Of a stretch of DNA of 64,000 nucleotides, positions 25,989-36,871 are shown in pieces. The stretch spans positions 20,484,598 through 20,548,597 of the forward strand of contig OX359266.1 in the NCBI GenBank assembly GCA_947179155.2, given 5' to 3'. The notes under the pieces were generated by a model. The model was not told where the DNA came from. It saw only the letters and a program-made list of their open reading frames with translations, and ran no database searches. Every line of letters starts with the position of its first letter. The first letter of the stretch is position 1. Both the position numbers and the translations under genes were made by a program. This DNA is from Hedera helix. Taxonomy: Eukaryota > Streptophyta > Magnoliopsida > Apiales > Araliaceae.

Positions 25989-26162
25989 TTGTTTTCTATA
26001 TTACAATGTTTAACTATATGTTTGGATGTTTCAAATTCCAACTATAGTGACAATATTGCTTGTGTTTCCAATCCTGCAGAGGTCAGTGAATTGTCAAACC
26101 GTTTGACCTCAAAATCTCTTACCTATGCCTATGTTGACAAGGCAAGAGATCTGAATAGACAG
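25989..26162 (+). pseudogene. Unidentified exon-like fragment on the plus strand
   Basis: The open frame contains AEVSELSNRLTSKSLTYAYV and DKARDLNRQ, followed by a plausible donor (CAG/GTTAGC). A TCCTGCAG acceptor at 26080 would give a shorter exon. It lies on the opposite strand from its neighbours. Function unknown. Confidence 0.35.
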
Positions 26163-26351
26163 GTTAGCTTCTATAACTAATATCTTAAATATCAGTTTAT
26201 TTCAATATTATCCGCTGAAGCAATTTTAGCCCTTAAATGCTAATTTATGATACACGTGGCCAAAAAAATTGAAAGAAAGCACAACAATTTAGCATTACAT
26301 AGAGCATAACTTAATCATAAAGTAATAATAAAAGAGAGTGAAAATTTTAAC

Positions 26352-27115
26352 CTGAGCCTGCGCCACTTGGAGGACCACCTCCAGAATCTCCAATCATTTC
26401 CGAAAGATTCTTTCTTCGAACATCATCAAGTTTTTCCAATGACTTTTCCAAAGGCCTCATGCCAACCAACTATAAGAGAAAGGACACAGAAGTAAGAAAT
26501 ATTATATCAATAGATAGATTGGTAAAACCATTTTCAGGAATTGATAATACAATACGAAGGAATACCTTAGCTACTGCTGCCAAAACTGAAAATACAGCAT
26601 CCCTTACTTCAGGTGTCCTATTGTTGAGGCACTATATGAACCATAAATTTATATAACACGACAAGAAAAATTATGAAGATAATTGATACACAAGAATAAA
26701 ATCAAAAAGGAAGAAAAATAATAAAACAATTACATAATTTAACTTGAAACTGGTTTGCATTCATATTGTATTTTTTGCCTGAAGGTTGTGCATCTTGTGG
26801 AAGGAATTTGGCTCCTTATGCAAAAGCCTTTTTTAATTTCAAATTAAGGAAATGTTTTAAATGTCCTGGAATACCCAAATATGATCTGCCAATTCTTAGT
26901 TTTTTGTGTCACATGGTAATGAACATAACACGCATTTATGAATTTATTATTTAAAGTTAAAAATCTAAATCAAGACTTGTAGCATCTAAAGCACTTACCT
27001 CCATACATATTGAAACATATTCCTTGTGCAGTTTGAGGACAACAGCCTTGTTGCTCGTCTCAATACAGTACGTGACCCAGTTTAATGTCAATGAACGTAC
27101 AAGAGGAACTGTCTT
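26352..27115 (-). pseudogene. MOR1: Three consecutive exons of MOR1/GEM1 (XMAP215/TOG family), captured fragment
   Basis: Family role: a roughly 2000-residue microtubule polymerase. Exons (minus): 27115-26999 (117 bp; VPLVRSLTLNWVTYCIE, NKAVVLKLHKEYVSICME), 26631-26566 (66 bp; CLNNRTPEVRDAVFSVLAAV) and 26469-26352 (VGMRPLEKSLEKLDDVRRK, LSEMIGDSGG). All have AG acceptors and GT donors and join in phase as an internal TOG-repeat HEAT segment and the linker after it. There is no stop in the three exons, but everything else of the gene is missing. The genomic origin is clear from retained introns. Confidence 0.88.
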
Positions 27116-27318
27116 CTGTTAATAAATAGGCATGATGATATACATGACATTCCACAACCAAATCAAACAAAATCAAAGAATCTGAATAGTTTATGGAGGC
27201 AATGATGATTTTTGTGCCAAATTGGCTAGGGTTCTTACTTGTTGGATCGAAAAATTGGTTCAGTATCGGCGCGCATCTGTAGCCTCCTATCATCTCTTCT
27301 TCTCTGTCGTCCATATCT

Positions 27319-27450
27319 ATGTCGAGCGCTTATTCGGCGAGAGAAACGGCAGCGTCATGGTGCTCGGAGCTCTACAAGGATCCCTCCGATTTGGTTACTC
27401 TGAAAATAAGTCTCTTGGGTGATTGCCAAACTGGAAAAACAAGCTTATTG
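27319..27450 (+). pseudogene. SGP1: First exon of a septum-promoting GTPase 1-like small GTPase
   Basis: ATG at 27319 opens 44 codons ending at a GTTAGT donor. The exon reads MSSAYSARETAASWCSELYK, then LVTLKISLLGDCQTGKTSLL, the P-loop (GDCQTGKTS) and start region of plant SGP1/TEM1-like Ras-type GTPases. A pyrimidine-rich 5' UTR-like stretch (27270-27318) precedes it, starting about 150 bp from the divergent MOR1 fragment. No further exon (switch I/II, NKxD) is found downstream, so it is a promoter-plus-exon-1 fragment. It could still be transcribed. Confidence 0.82.
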
Positions 27451-27794
27451 GTTAGTGAAATACATCTCTCATACTCTGGCTGATTCTTACTATTAGTGGA
27501 GGATCATGGGTCTTGACCGTTGGATTAATCGGAGTTTATTTCAACGCTTTAGATTCTCCCAGATAATATATATATATATAAAACATTAAAATTTAATTAT
27601 TTTATATATTTATATGTATATACTATGATGTGTGTATTCTTTAATTGATTGTGATGTATAATTTTTAATGTATATATACTTAATATATATTAATTCTAAG
27701 TCTAAATTAATAATTATATATCAGCTATATTAATTTATTATAATATTTTAATTTCTTAATATGTTTAGTATTTATTATAATTATTACTAGTATT

Positions 27795-28045
27795 TATTAT
27801 GCATTTTGAAGGGGAGGAAGAGATGCACCGTCAAACATATGATAATGAAGAGGGCAATTGTGAAACAGAAAATGATGAATAGCAAACATTTACCTTGTCA
27901 CAATTTTCTTATAGCTTATATGATGAAAGCAGTGATAATGATGTTATATTTTCTAAAAATGTGGTTATGGATGAACCTGGGAATATGAATGATGGCACAG
28001 ATGATGAGGTCTTAGGTGAGTTAAGAAAAAAAAATTATTTACAAA
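27795..28045 (+). pseudogene. Remnant encoding an acidic, low-complexity N-terminal-like region
   Basis: A single frame with one internal TAG (about 27880) reads FEGEEEMHRQTYDNEEGNCE, then TFTLSQFSYSLYDESSDNDV and MNDGTDDEVLGELRKKNYL. Many Asp/Glu residues are typical of N-termini of some plant transposases or nuclear proteins, but no domain is recognised. The fragment cannot be assigned. Confidence 0.3.
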
Positions 28046-28574
28046 AAGAACAAAACTATAATTATTACAAGTGTTTTATTTTCAAAACTTATGCAAGATA
28101 TAAAGAGCAATGGACTATATAATTTTATTGTTAAATTGGTTTTTCTTGAGAAAAAAAAAAGTGTTTATAACTAGTAATTTAATTTTATAATACTCTTACC
28201 TTAACTTATATTAAAATCAACATATCTTTGATAATCACATTAAATAAAAGCCTATTTTAAAAGAATTATTACTCACTATATATTATTATTGAGAGATTTT
28301 TTATGAGAGATAAAATTGGTCACTATTTTTGTTAAAATAAGTATTTTGAAGTATTTTTTTTATTTTTTTTGGCTAGTTTAAACACAAACTCAAATAATAA
28401 ATTGATGTCACATAAGTGGTGACAAATTTAATGTGAAACTCAATCTATTGTCATTACATGAACACTTTATTAAGAATTTAATTGTGAACTATAAATTGTC
28501 ATTTAGATGATTTGATTGTATTTTTATACTTGGTCTTCATTAAAAAAAAAGCTAACTAATACTCTTTTTACAAG
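28046..28574. other. No gene recognised
   Basis: AT-rich filler up to the TSD of the outer nested LTR. No motif seen. Confidence 0.4.
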
Positions 28575-29135
28575 ATACCTGTCGACGCCGGGAAAATCGT
28601 CTCCTACTGATAATTACCCTTTCCAATTTTAGTCTTTTGATTATAATGTGATTTTTTGAAAAGATCGGCACAAGTGTCGACGAGTTTTGAAAGATCGATT
28701 TTTTGATGAACCAATTTGACCAGAGTCGTCAGTTGGTATATTTAGAAATGGATGTACCAACTCATCCGAGTTTTAGTTTTCGTAATCGTAATGGCTCATA
28801 TGTGACTCATAATTAATTGGTCTGCGAACCGAGATTCATGGAGTTCGGGAGCTTGTTTAAACGAGAGAAAGGTGTTAGGCACCCCCCGACTTCTGTGAAA
28901 GCACGGTTACCGCAATCTTAATGTTTTCCTATACTTTTAAAATCTCAAAACATGTGTGTAAGTGCGTGTGTGCTTAAATGAATGTGGTGGTGAATTTTGC
29001 ATAAGAAGCCACTTTGATTTTTTTATAGAAAACGTGCTTTATTTGGAAAGTGTTTTAGAACGTCTTTTGACCTATACGCAAAGGCTTTGTTTTATAATAG
29101 ATATAGATTGAAAGCAATGAGATTTTTATTAAGTG

Positions 29136-31344
29136 TCGTTTGTCGACGCCGGGATTTTCGTCGTTTCGTTTTTTAATAAAAAAGCCCTTTTCCAATTTTA
29201 GCTTTTAGATTAAGATGTGACTTTTGAAAAGGGTCGGCTTAGTGTCGACGGGATTTTGAAATGTCGAATTTTTTATGAGCCAATTGACCAGAGTCGCCAG
29301 TTGGTATATTTAAAATGGATGTACCAACTCATCCGAATTTTTATTTTCGTAATTGCTGGCTCATATGTGACTCCGAATTAATTGGTCCGCAAACCGAGAT
29401 TCATAGAGTTCGGGGGCTTGCTTAAGAGAGGGGAAGGTGTTAGGCACCCCCCGACTTCCGTGAAAACACGGTTACCGCTATCTCGATGTTTTCCTATCCT
29501 TTTAAATTTTTAAAAATGCGGGAGTTGCGTGTGTGTACGTGCGTGCCTAGGTGATGGTGGTGGTGAATTTTGCATAAAAGTTGCTTTGATTTTATATGGC
29601 AAAATGTGTTTTGTCGAGAAAGTGTTTAGACGTCTTTTGACCCAAATGACGAGGCTTCGTTTTTTATAAGAAAGATTGATTTTAATTTCGAAAACGATGA
29701 GGTTTTTATTAGTTGTCATTTTTAGAAAACAATAGTTTTTAAACTTTTGTCAAATAGGAATCGAGACTATACATTGCCTTCTAATAGTAAATATAAATAA
29801 AATGAAGACAACTTCTAGAACTCTTTAACCCTATGCACAAAGTTTAATAAAAAACGTTTATTTATTTTTTCCGAAAACATCTTTTATGACATTTCAAAAT
29901 CCAATGGAGCCTATTCGTCAAACAATGATCAAAGTTCGCCCAAACTCTTAACTTTTAAACCTCGTGAATCTAATATCCTAATTTGATCACTTTTATAAAA
30001 TCTTTACTGTTTACCTTATTTTTGAAACCGTATTTTTTGTGTCGTAAATTAAAACAAGCATCCCAAAACGTGTCGGGGCTATCTATGGGCATGTAAGCCA
30101 TCCAGACAATCCCAAACACCCACAATCACATATCTTTATTATTACGGTGCTTTAACCCGACCCCGATTTGGTATTGTTTTAAGGCCCGATATTACACATA
30201 TACAACCGTGAATCCTATCTAATGATTACATACACCAAAAAATGTCCATCATCGGGATTTGACCACGAGGATCTCCTCCCTAGGCTCACATTCACCCAAA
30301 TCGTTGCACAACCAACACTACGACAAATCTAACAATACTAACTCATTACGGTATCATATGCATCACAAATCTCAATGCCAATACTACAACTATCTATGAA
30401 CTCGACGAATGATATATAACCGTACGGATGTCATCGGGGCATTAGGAGGAAGTTACGTTCCAATGGAACCCTCGTTAACGACCCCTAACCCACGGATCAT
30501 CATCAATATAACAACATACTATGCTACACAAACCCAAAACACAACATTATCACATTAATACAAACAAGAAAATATCAAAAGAAAACCCTTTTCACCTTGC
30601 AAAATGCCGATCAAAGCTTCTTATTTCACAAATCGGATAACACCACAAGAACACTCGACTAACTAGCAAGAAAGGATGAATTTTTCACCCAAATCTAACC
30701 AAGAACAAGCCTATTCTCTCTCCTCCCGCGAGCTCTCTCTCTCTAAAATCTCTATATTTTTCTTCTTTTTTTTCTTCTCGGGTGGAAATGGCCGCTCTAT
30801 AGTGCATCTGCAGGCAACCGCCCGCGCCGATTCCTCGGCTGTCGGGCTATCTCCTCGAGCCGCGCACTGTCCCGTTTGTCGGTGGCCGCAGGTGCATCCG
30901 CGGCTGTTCGACTTGTTTTTCTCGATTTCCGTGCCACGCGGTCTTAATTCGCCAATTTCTGCGGTATTATTTTGGAAGGCTGCTACCTGATGTATAAACT
31001 GCTCTTTGTGCTTGGCTTCTAGGGGGCGTTGCCCCCTTCCACCCCCGCCAGCTCACCGGCGAGCTGGGCAGCCGCTCGCTCACCGGGGAGCGAGACCCCC
31101 GAACATCGTAAGCGTAGTGGCCATTAGTCGTCTTTTGTGATCAACTCAGGTTTTTCTGGATCAACTGTTTGCCTTGCCTCAAGTGACCGGATGCTCGTTG
31201 TCCGTTGTGGCGGCTTTGACCGTAAATTGTTGGGGTAGCTTCGTGTTGGGGTCCACCCTCCTTTTCGCATGTCGAGTCAAATGACGATTTTGCCCTCCTG
31301 CCAGGGTTAGTAGAGAAGTGCAAAATTTGGGTGTCTACATCGTT
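29136..31344 (+). mobile_element. Inner solo LTR of the same family, TSD TCGTT
   Basis: The LTR is 29141-31339 (2.2 kb), TGTCGACGCCGGG to GGGTGTCTACA, flanked by TCGTT at 29136-29140 and 31340-31344. It sits inside the outer copy in the same orientation. There is no internal domain, so it too is a solo LTR. Confidence 0.92.
31022..31094. other. Three consecutive GC-rich hairpins in the inner LTR
   Basis: GGGGGC-GTT-GCCCCC (31022-31036), GCTC-N6-GAGC (31051-31064) and CTCGCTC-ACCGGG-GAGCGAG (31075-31094). The first and third are perfectly kept in the outer LTR at 32721-32794; the second has decayed there. Confidence 0.75.
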
Positions 31345-33044
31345 TTTAGAGAATAAAGGTTTTTTAAACTTTCGTCAAATATGAATCGAGACTATACATT
31401 GTCTTTGGACAGTAGAGTAAAATAAAATGAAGGCAACTTCTAGGAGCTCTTTAACCCTATGTCCCGAAGTTTAATGAAAAGACGTTTATTTTTACAAAAT
31501 TAATTTCTTGTGATATTTAAGAAAACGTTTGCAGCCTTTTCACTAAATAGGAATCGATGTTCATTAAAGCTCTCGATTTTTTAGCCTTGTGATTCTAATC
31601 CCCTAATTTAATTTACTTTTAGAAAATCTTTCTAGTTTGCCTTATTTTCTGAAATCGCTTTTCATGTCGTAATCCAATTCAAGCATTCAAAAATGTGTCG
31701 GGGCTATTCACGGGCATGTGAGCCATCTAAATACACCCCGAACACCCACAGTCACGTATTTCACTATTATGGACCCTTAAACCCGATTTTGATTCGATAT
31801 CATTTTAAGGCCCGATATTTACCTATGTACAAAAATGGCCCATTGTCATGACTACATACACCAAAAATTGTCCATCTTCGGAATTTGATCACAAGGATTT
31901 CATTCCTAGGCTCACAATCCCCAAAATCACCATACAAACATACAAGAAAAACTCAATGACAATAGATTTATTTCTATACCTCAAGAACCTAAAATTGCAA
32001 GCTCAACACTATGGACTACATGCTAACACGATGAACTACACATCACCATAGGGATATCATCGGGACAATAGGAGGGAATTTCGTTCCAATGGAACCCTCA
32101 CTAATAATCCTTAATCCACGGATCCTCAATAACACAACAAAATACTACATTCAATCAACCCAATAACAAGAGATTATGATAATAAAACGAACTAAAACTT
32201 CAAGAAAGAAATCATTTTTTCACCTTGCAATACATCAAGAAGCGCCTTATATTTCACTATCAAGTAAATAACACGAGATTGGCTTAGTATTTGAGCAAAG
32301 AAAAATTAAATTCCTCCTTTTTTGGCCAACCCCGTGACTTTCTCTCTCTAAAACCTCGTTTTCTTTCTCTATCTTTCCTATATTTTTCCTCTCCTCCCTT
32401 CTCTCGGCAGAGCAAATGGCGTTGTATAGCTGACTGAGAGCAGCCTCAGGTGCATCTGTGGCTGGCCGCAGGTGCATCTGCAGCTGGCCGCAGATCCATT
32501 TGCGGCTGCCTGCTCTCGCCGACTGAGCCGCCGCCTCAGCTGCCGCGTGTTTCCTCGAGCCACGAAAACGCCAACTTGTCGTTGGCCGCAGATGCATCCG
32601 CGGCTGCCCGGCTTCCTTTTCTTGATTTTTATGTCACGCAGTCTTAAAACATCATTTTTGCTTTATTATTTCGAAAGGGCGTTACTTGATATAGAAATTG
32701 TTGTTTGTGCTTGGCTTCTAGGGGGCGCTGCCCCCTTACACCCTCGCCAGCTCACCAACGAGTTGGGTAGCCGCTCGCTCACCGGGGAGCGAGACCCCCG
32801 ACTACCGTAAGCGTAGTGGCCATTCGTCGTCTTTGGTGATCAAATCAGGTTTTTCTGGATCAACTGTTTGCCTTGCCTCAAGTAACCTGATGCTCGTTGC
32901 TCGTTGTAGCGGTTTTGACCGTAAGTTTGTTGTGGTGGCTTCGTGTTGGGATTCACCTTCCTTTTCGTATGTCGGGTCAAGTGACGACTTTGCCCTCCTG
33001 TCAGGGTTAGTGCAAAAGTGCAAAAATTGGGTGTCTACAATACC

Positions 33045-33660
33045 CAAGGATCCCATAAGAGGATATACATATTTATACTTATAAAGTCATCGTCTGTCAA
33101 GCATTCATATATTTTCACTTATAGTCATCTTCTACCAACCAAGTTAGACTACGATAAAATTATATAAAACCAATCGTGGCTAAATCGGGAATTCCGATCA
33201 ATTTTTACCTGAGATTGATTTTGAGGTCAAAATTTTAAGTAATTCAGTACTTTATGTAGCAATTTGTAAGCCCATCGTTTCACATCTAAAGAGTTTGTTT
33301 CCATTTCTTTTTATGTTAGTATAAAATGACATAATGTGCATAGCTATCTGTCAAATGTTGGCATGAACACGACTTTGGGGCCAGGCCTGATCAATGATGA
33401 TTATCACTCTCATCGTTTCACACCTAAAGAGTTTGTTTTCATTTATTTTAATGTTAGTATAAAATGATAACATATGCCTAATTTTTTTTTTATCACAATT
33501 CGATTATTATGTCACTGTTACCAAGTTAGACAACCAATATATTATTTAGAATAATCAAATTACGCATTAGTTATAACTGAAGTTCCAAATATTTTAAAAA
33601 CTAATAATTATAGTTGACCAAGAGGATTATGCACTTGTTTCATGTGTACATATGGGTGAT
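33045..33660. repeat. CACTA interior with a 64-bp direct repeat
   Basis: CATCGTTTCACATCTAAAGAG with GTTAGTATAAAATGA (33275-33340) recurs at 33412-33475, 138 bp apart. No gene is seen in this stretch. Confidence 0.6.
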
Positions 33661-33663
33661 CAC

Positions 33664-33770
33664 ACTATAAGGAAATCGGTTATTTTCGACGAAATTTATT
33701 TGGTGGAAAATAAGTTAATTTCGACAAAAAATTTCGTCGAAAATAATTACGTCATAATTAAAAGCTCAAT
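33664..33770. mobile_element. Possible end of a second CACTA-like or foldback element
   Basis: CACTATAAGGAAATCGG is followed by TTTTCGACGAAATT repeats in both orientations (33690-33750). This resembles the ends of a different CACTA-type family. No matching opposite end was found. Confidence 0.35.
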
Positions 33771-34456
33771 TTCAATTACTTAGACCATGCTTGTTTTCAA
33801 GAATTATAATTCGGGACTATATTCGCATGAATTATAATCTCAAGACTATTAATCTTAGTATTAAATAGTCTCAATCACATGTTTATTTTTATGGAATTAT
33901 TCATGCGATAATTTAAAATAATTTCATGTTATGTTTGTTTTGTCCATAATTATTTAATTGATTGAATGAAAACTTATCGTTTGGACTATTAATGTACCAC
34001 TAATAACAAAAATATCATATTCTCATTAATTTGAGTGTAGATAGATATGATATGATACATTCGTCTTTTTAAACAAAGTTAAGGGTTAATTTAGTTCACA
34101 AATTTGTAGTTTTAATCTCAAATGGTAAGAATTCTAAAATTTAGTTAAATACAGTATTAAATAATCATCATTTCAAGTTATTTTATTATTCTAAAATTAA
34201 TAATTTCAAATTTATTTTTCAAAGTAAACAAGAGACTTCAAATTAATAATCTAATTCAAATATAATCCTTTCAAACATGGATATACCGAGCAGGTAAGCA
34301 GCGGAATGGAATAAAAGAACAAAAGGAAACTTCGAGACCTTACCATTCTCTCACAACCCTCTCCCTCTCCTCTAACTCATAGCCCTCTTCCTCCGCAACC
34401 CTCTCCTCCCTATTCTTTCATTCTATACCTAATTTTGAAAGTTTGAGGCTATACTG

Positions 34457-34591
34457 ATGGCCGACGAAGTAACAAAATCAGAAACCGTAGCCCCCAATCT
34501 TAAAGAAACCAAAGTTTCTGTAGAAGCAACCATCGAATCGAATGTTTTAGGAGGAACAGAGTCATCTTGCAACAACAATAAGATTGCTTAA
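34457..34591 (+). pseudogene. First-exon-like fragment of an unidentified gene
   Basis: A pyrimidine-rich 5' UTR-like leader (34350-34430) precedes ATG at 34457. The 44-codon frame reads MADEVTKSETVAPNLKETKV, then SVEATIESNVLGGTESSC and a TAA just before a GTATAT donor-like site. Codon and residue use look like a genuine plant N-terminus. The family is not recognised. It may head the CIPK/AGPase-containing block downstream. Confidence 0.45.
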
Positions 34592-35826
34592 CGTATATAC
34601 TGTTTTAAGGTTCCATTTTTGCATCTGGATCTCACTGATTTTGATCTATCAAGAACTGTGGATAATCATTAATTCATTAGTTTAATGTGTTTTATGGCTT
34701 TTCTTTAATTAGAGTAGTTATTTGAATAATGAGGTCAAATAATGTTGTAGGTGTCAAATTGGATAATATCTAAAAGTGTCACTAATTATTTTATATTGTT
34801 TGTTTGTAAAGTGTTTTGATAACCGTGGCAGGGGATTGATTTTCTTCATTAATTTTATTGATTTGTTTATTAAGCTTTTTAATTGTTGTTGAATTTAGTA
34901 TTGTCAGTCTCAATTATCTTGTTTATTTTATTCCCAGGTTGTTTTCACTTATACTTTTAGAATATGAATACTCTGTGTGTATGGATTACATGAATTTTTG
35001 AATGTCTAGTAGTTTTGATTGGGTGTTTAATTCATTAGTTATGGCAAGAAACTGTCTTTTTCTTAATACAAAAACGTCAACAGAATTAAGGGGTTGATTT
35101 TTTTTCCTGCTCGAAAATCCAAATTCAGCTAAATGTTCTTCCTGCTATCTCTAATCATATTGAACACAGATATACAACAAAATACCTACATGTTTTGTGA
35201 TTTAGATTTGTTGTATAGTTTTGGCTCTCTGGGTATATGCTCTGTAATTGCTTCTTTTTTTTCCCTCCTCATAGTAATCATACATTTCCTTGGGTTGCAG
35301 TTCAAAGCATTTATACCATAGACTGTTATATATCCTTATTACATTTATATTTGTATACATGTCTGGCTATTAATTACCCCCCAATATATACACCAAACCC
35401 CTTTCTAATGACCTTTTCAGTATTTGGCTTTTGCTCTCTCATTTTCTCCGCCTTGTCATCGATCAGGTTACATAGTTGGGAAAGAAATCAACGCAAAACA
35501 AAAGTTTATTAAATTATAAGATGGGTTTATATGATTAGTTTCTTCTCAAAATAGTGAATGTACACTTGGGTTGTAATCTAGCAAAAATTTGGAAGCTGTT
35601 TAGCTGCTTCCTTCAGACTATTTAAGCTAGATAATTGATCTCAACGTAGCAACAATAGCGAATGAAAAGAGAAAGCCTCTAGCAGCAGTCTTCTCTTCAT
35701 AATATTTTTTCTTCCTTTTTTAAAATTTATTACAATTGCTGGTTAGGCCTGCATGTATGACTTTGTCTATGCACTCCATGTTTTGTGAATCCACTTCCAA
35801 CAATCCTTTGTGATTTTATTCTTCAG
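34592..35826. other. Intron-like region between exon fragments
   Basis: T-rich sequence on the plus strand, as in plant introns. The open frames at 35133-35512 are pyrimidine-rich and have no domain. Confidence 0.4.
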
Positions 35827-36100
35827 ATGAAGCTGCAAGGGGAGAAGAGTGGGCTTAAGGGTCATCTGTCGGTTGCAACTAAGGTAGCTTCCTCACAACT
35901 CACGAGCAACTCAGGAGTTATCAATTACAACTTACAAGAGAACTTGTATGAAAATGTTTCAGAGCAGTACTTTAAACCTGGATCTGTATATTATTTTTCC
36001 TACATATTTTCAATTTTTCCTACATATTTTCGAGGTCGCTCCCTCACTTTGCATGGTTGAGCTTCAGAAGGCTGGAGGGGACACCTTAAAATTTCACAAG
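35827..36100 (+). pseudogene. C-terminal exons of a CBL-interacting protein kinase (CIPK/SnRK3), captured
   Basis: Family role: Ser/Thr kinases activated by calcineurin B-like Ca sensors; the fragment is from the C-terminal regulatory region. After the ATTCTTCAG acceptor, 35827-35883 encodes MKLQGEKSGLKGHLSVATK with a GTAGCT donor. The reading resumes at 36026-36100 with IFEVAPSLCMVELQKAGGDT, LKFHK and a GTATGC donor. The 142 bp between (35884-36025) is where intron-rich CIPK genes have an intron, but it lacks an AG before 36026 and contains a 20-bp-period duplication. No kinase domain is present. Confidence 0.78.
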
Positions 36101-36581
36101 GTATGCATTAACAATAAAAACTTAATAACAAAATGCAACTTGGAGGACCTTTTCATTTTTGAAACTTGAATAGCGACTCGTGTGTAGAACTGTGGGTGTA
36201 ATTTTTATAGCCTCATACACATTGATTACATAAATATAATAGTGTCATAGACAGAGCCAGACCATGATCAAAGAGATGGTCTAATTATTCACCTGATTCA
36301 GTAGTATTCTTGTTATCTATCCTGATCAATTACTCTTACATGCATATCATATGTGTGTCGCAACTATGGATCATGTCTACTTTAGTTTATCCATGTTTTA
36401 TATCAGCATGACCACATGTACTTTTATTGTCCATTTTTTTATCTTGGCATAACCCCAACATTTTTTTTAGTGTTCAGTTGAGCAAAATTTAAGATGTTCA
36501 GCTAATCTTAGGCATGTAATTGACTGAATCTGAAGCAATTTTTATTTTAAATTTGCAATATTATACTGTTCATCTCAATAT

Positions 36582-36608
36582 CCCCCCCCCCCCCCCCCCC
36601 CCCCCCCC
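36582..36608. repeat. Poly-C run (27) with GGCGGGG
   Basis: 27 consecutive C followed by GGCGGGG. Possibly i-motif/G-quadruplex forming; exact length is doubtful in an assembly. Confidence 0.9.
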
Positions 36609-36744
36609 GGCGGGGTAATAATATGTGACACTACTCATATGTTTACAATTTTCTTATATGGGTTTGAATACACATTGAAACTGATGTTGTAGTGTTTTAG
36701 TTGGGTCTTTTCTCGTTATCTTGAATATGGAGTTTTGGTTTCAG

Positions 36745-36871
36745 GAATTTGATGTTGCACCTGTATTTGACCATCCAGAGGTAGACCCAAAAACAGTAGC
36801 TTCAATCATTCTGGGTGGAGGTGCTGGGACACGTCTCTTTCCTCTCGCTTACAGAAGAGCTAAACTTGCTG
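36745..36871 (+). pseudogene. One exon of ADP-glucose pyrophosphorylase large subunit, captured
   Basis: Family role: glucose-1-phosphate adenylyltransferase, the committed step of starch synthesis in plastids. After GGTTTCAG the 127-bp exon encodes EFDVAPVFDHPEVDPKTV, then ASIILGGGAGTRLFPLAYRR and AKLA, and ends at a GTAAGT donor. GGGAGTRLFPL is the nucleotide-binding signature. The normally following RRAKPA is RRAKLA and the TSRR is AYRR. Transit peptide exon and the rest of the roughly 520-residue enzyme are missing. Confidence 0.9.

Larger units (their letters stand above)
28575..33044 (+). mobile_element. Outer solo LTR, TSD ATACC, split by a second copy of itself
   Basis: The outer LTR is 28580-29140 plus 31345-33039 (about 2.26 kb), TGTCGACGCCGGG... 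to ...GGGTGTCTACA, flanked by ATACC at 28575-28579 and 33040-33044. The two halves align with the first 0.56 kb and last 1.7 kb of the inner copy. It contains a GGTGTTAGGCACCCCCCGA phrase and a GC-rich hairpin set. Orientation is arbitrary because no internal domain remains. Confidence 0.9.

Noticed and set aside
27806..28122. Overlapping small plus-strand ORFs as a new gene
   Set aside because: One frame is acidic and exon-like but has an internal stop and no recognisable domain; it was kept only as a low-confidence remnant.
30676..33084. Several 60-116 codon frames on both strands
   Set aside because: They lie in the GC-rich part of two nested LTR copies, recur in both, overlap each other and have no protein domain.
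36745..36871. Functional AGPase large-subunit gene
   Set aside because: Only one exon is present, with substitutions next to the nucleotide-binding motif and no neighbouring AGPase exons within several kb.
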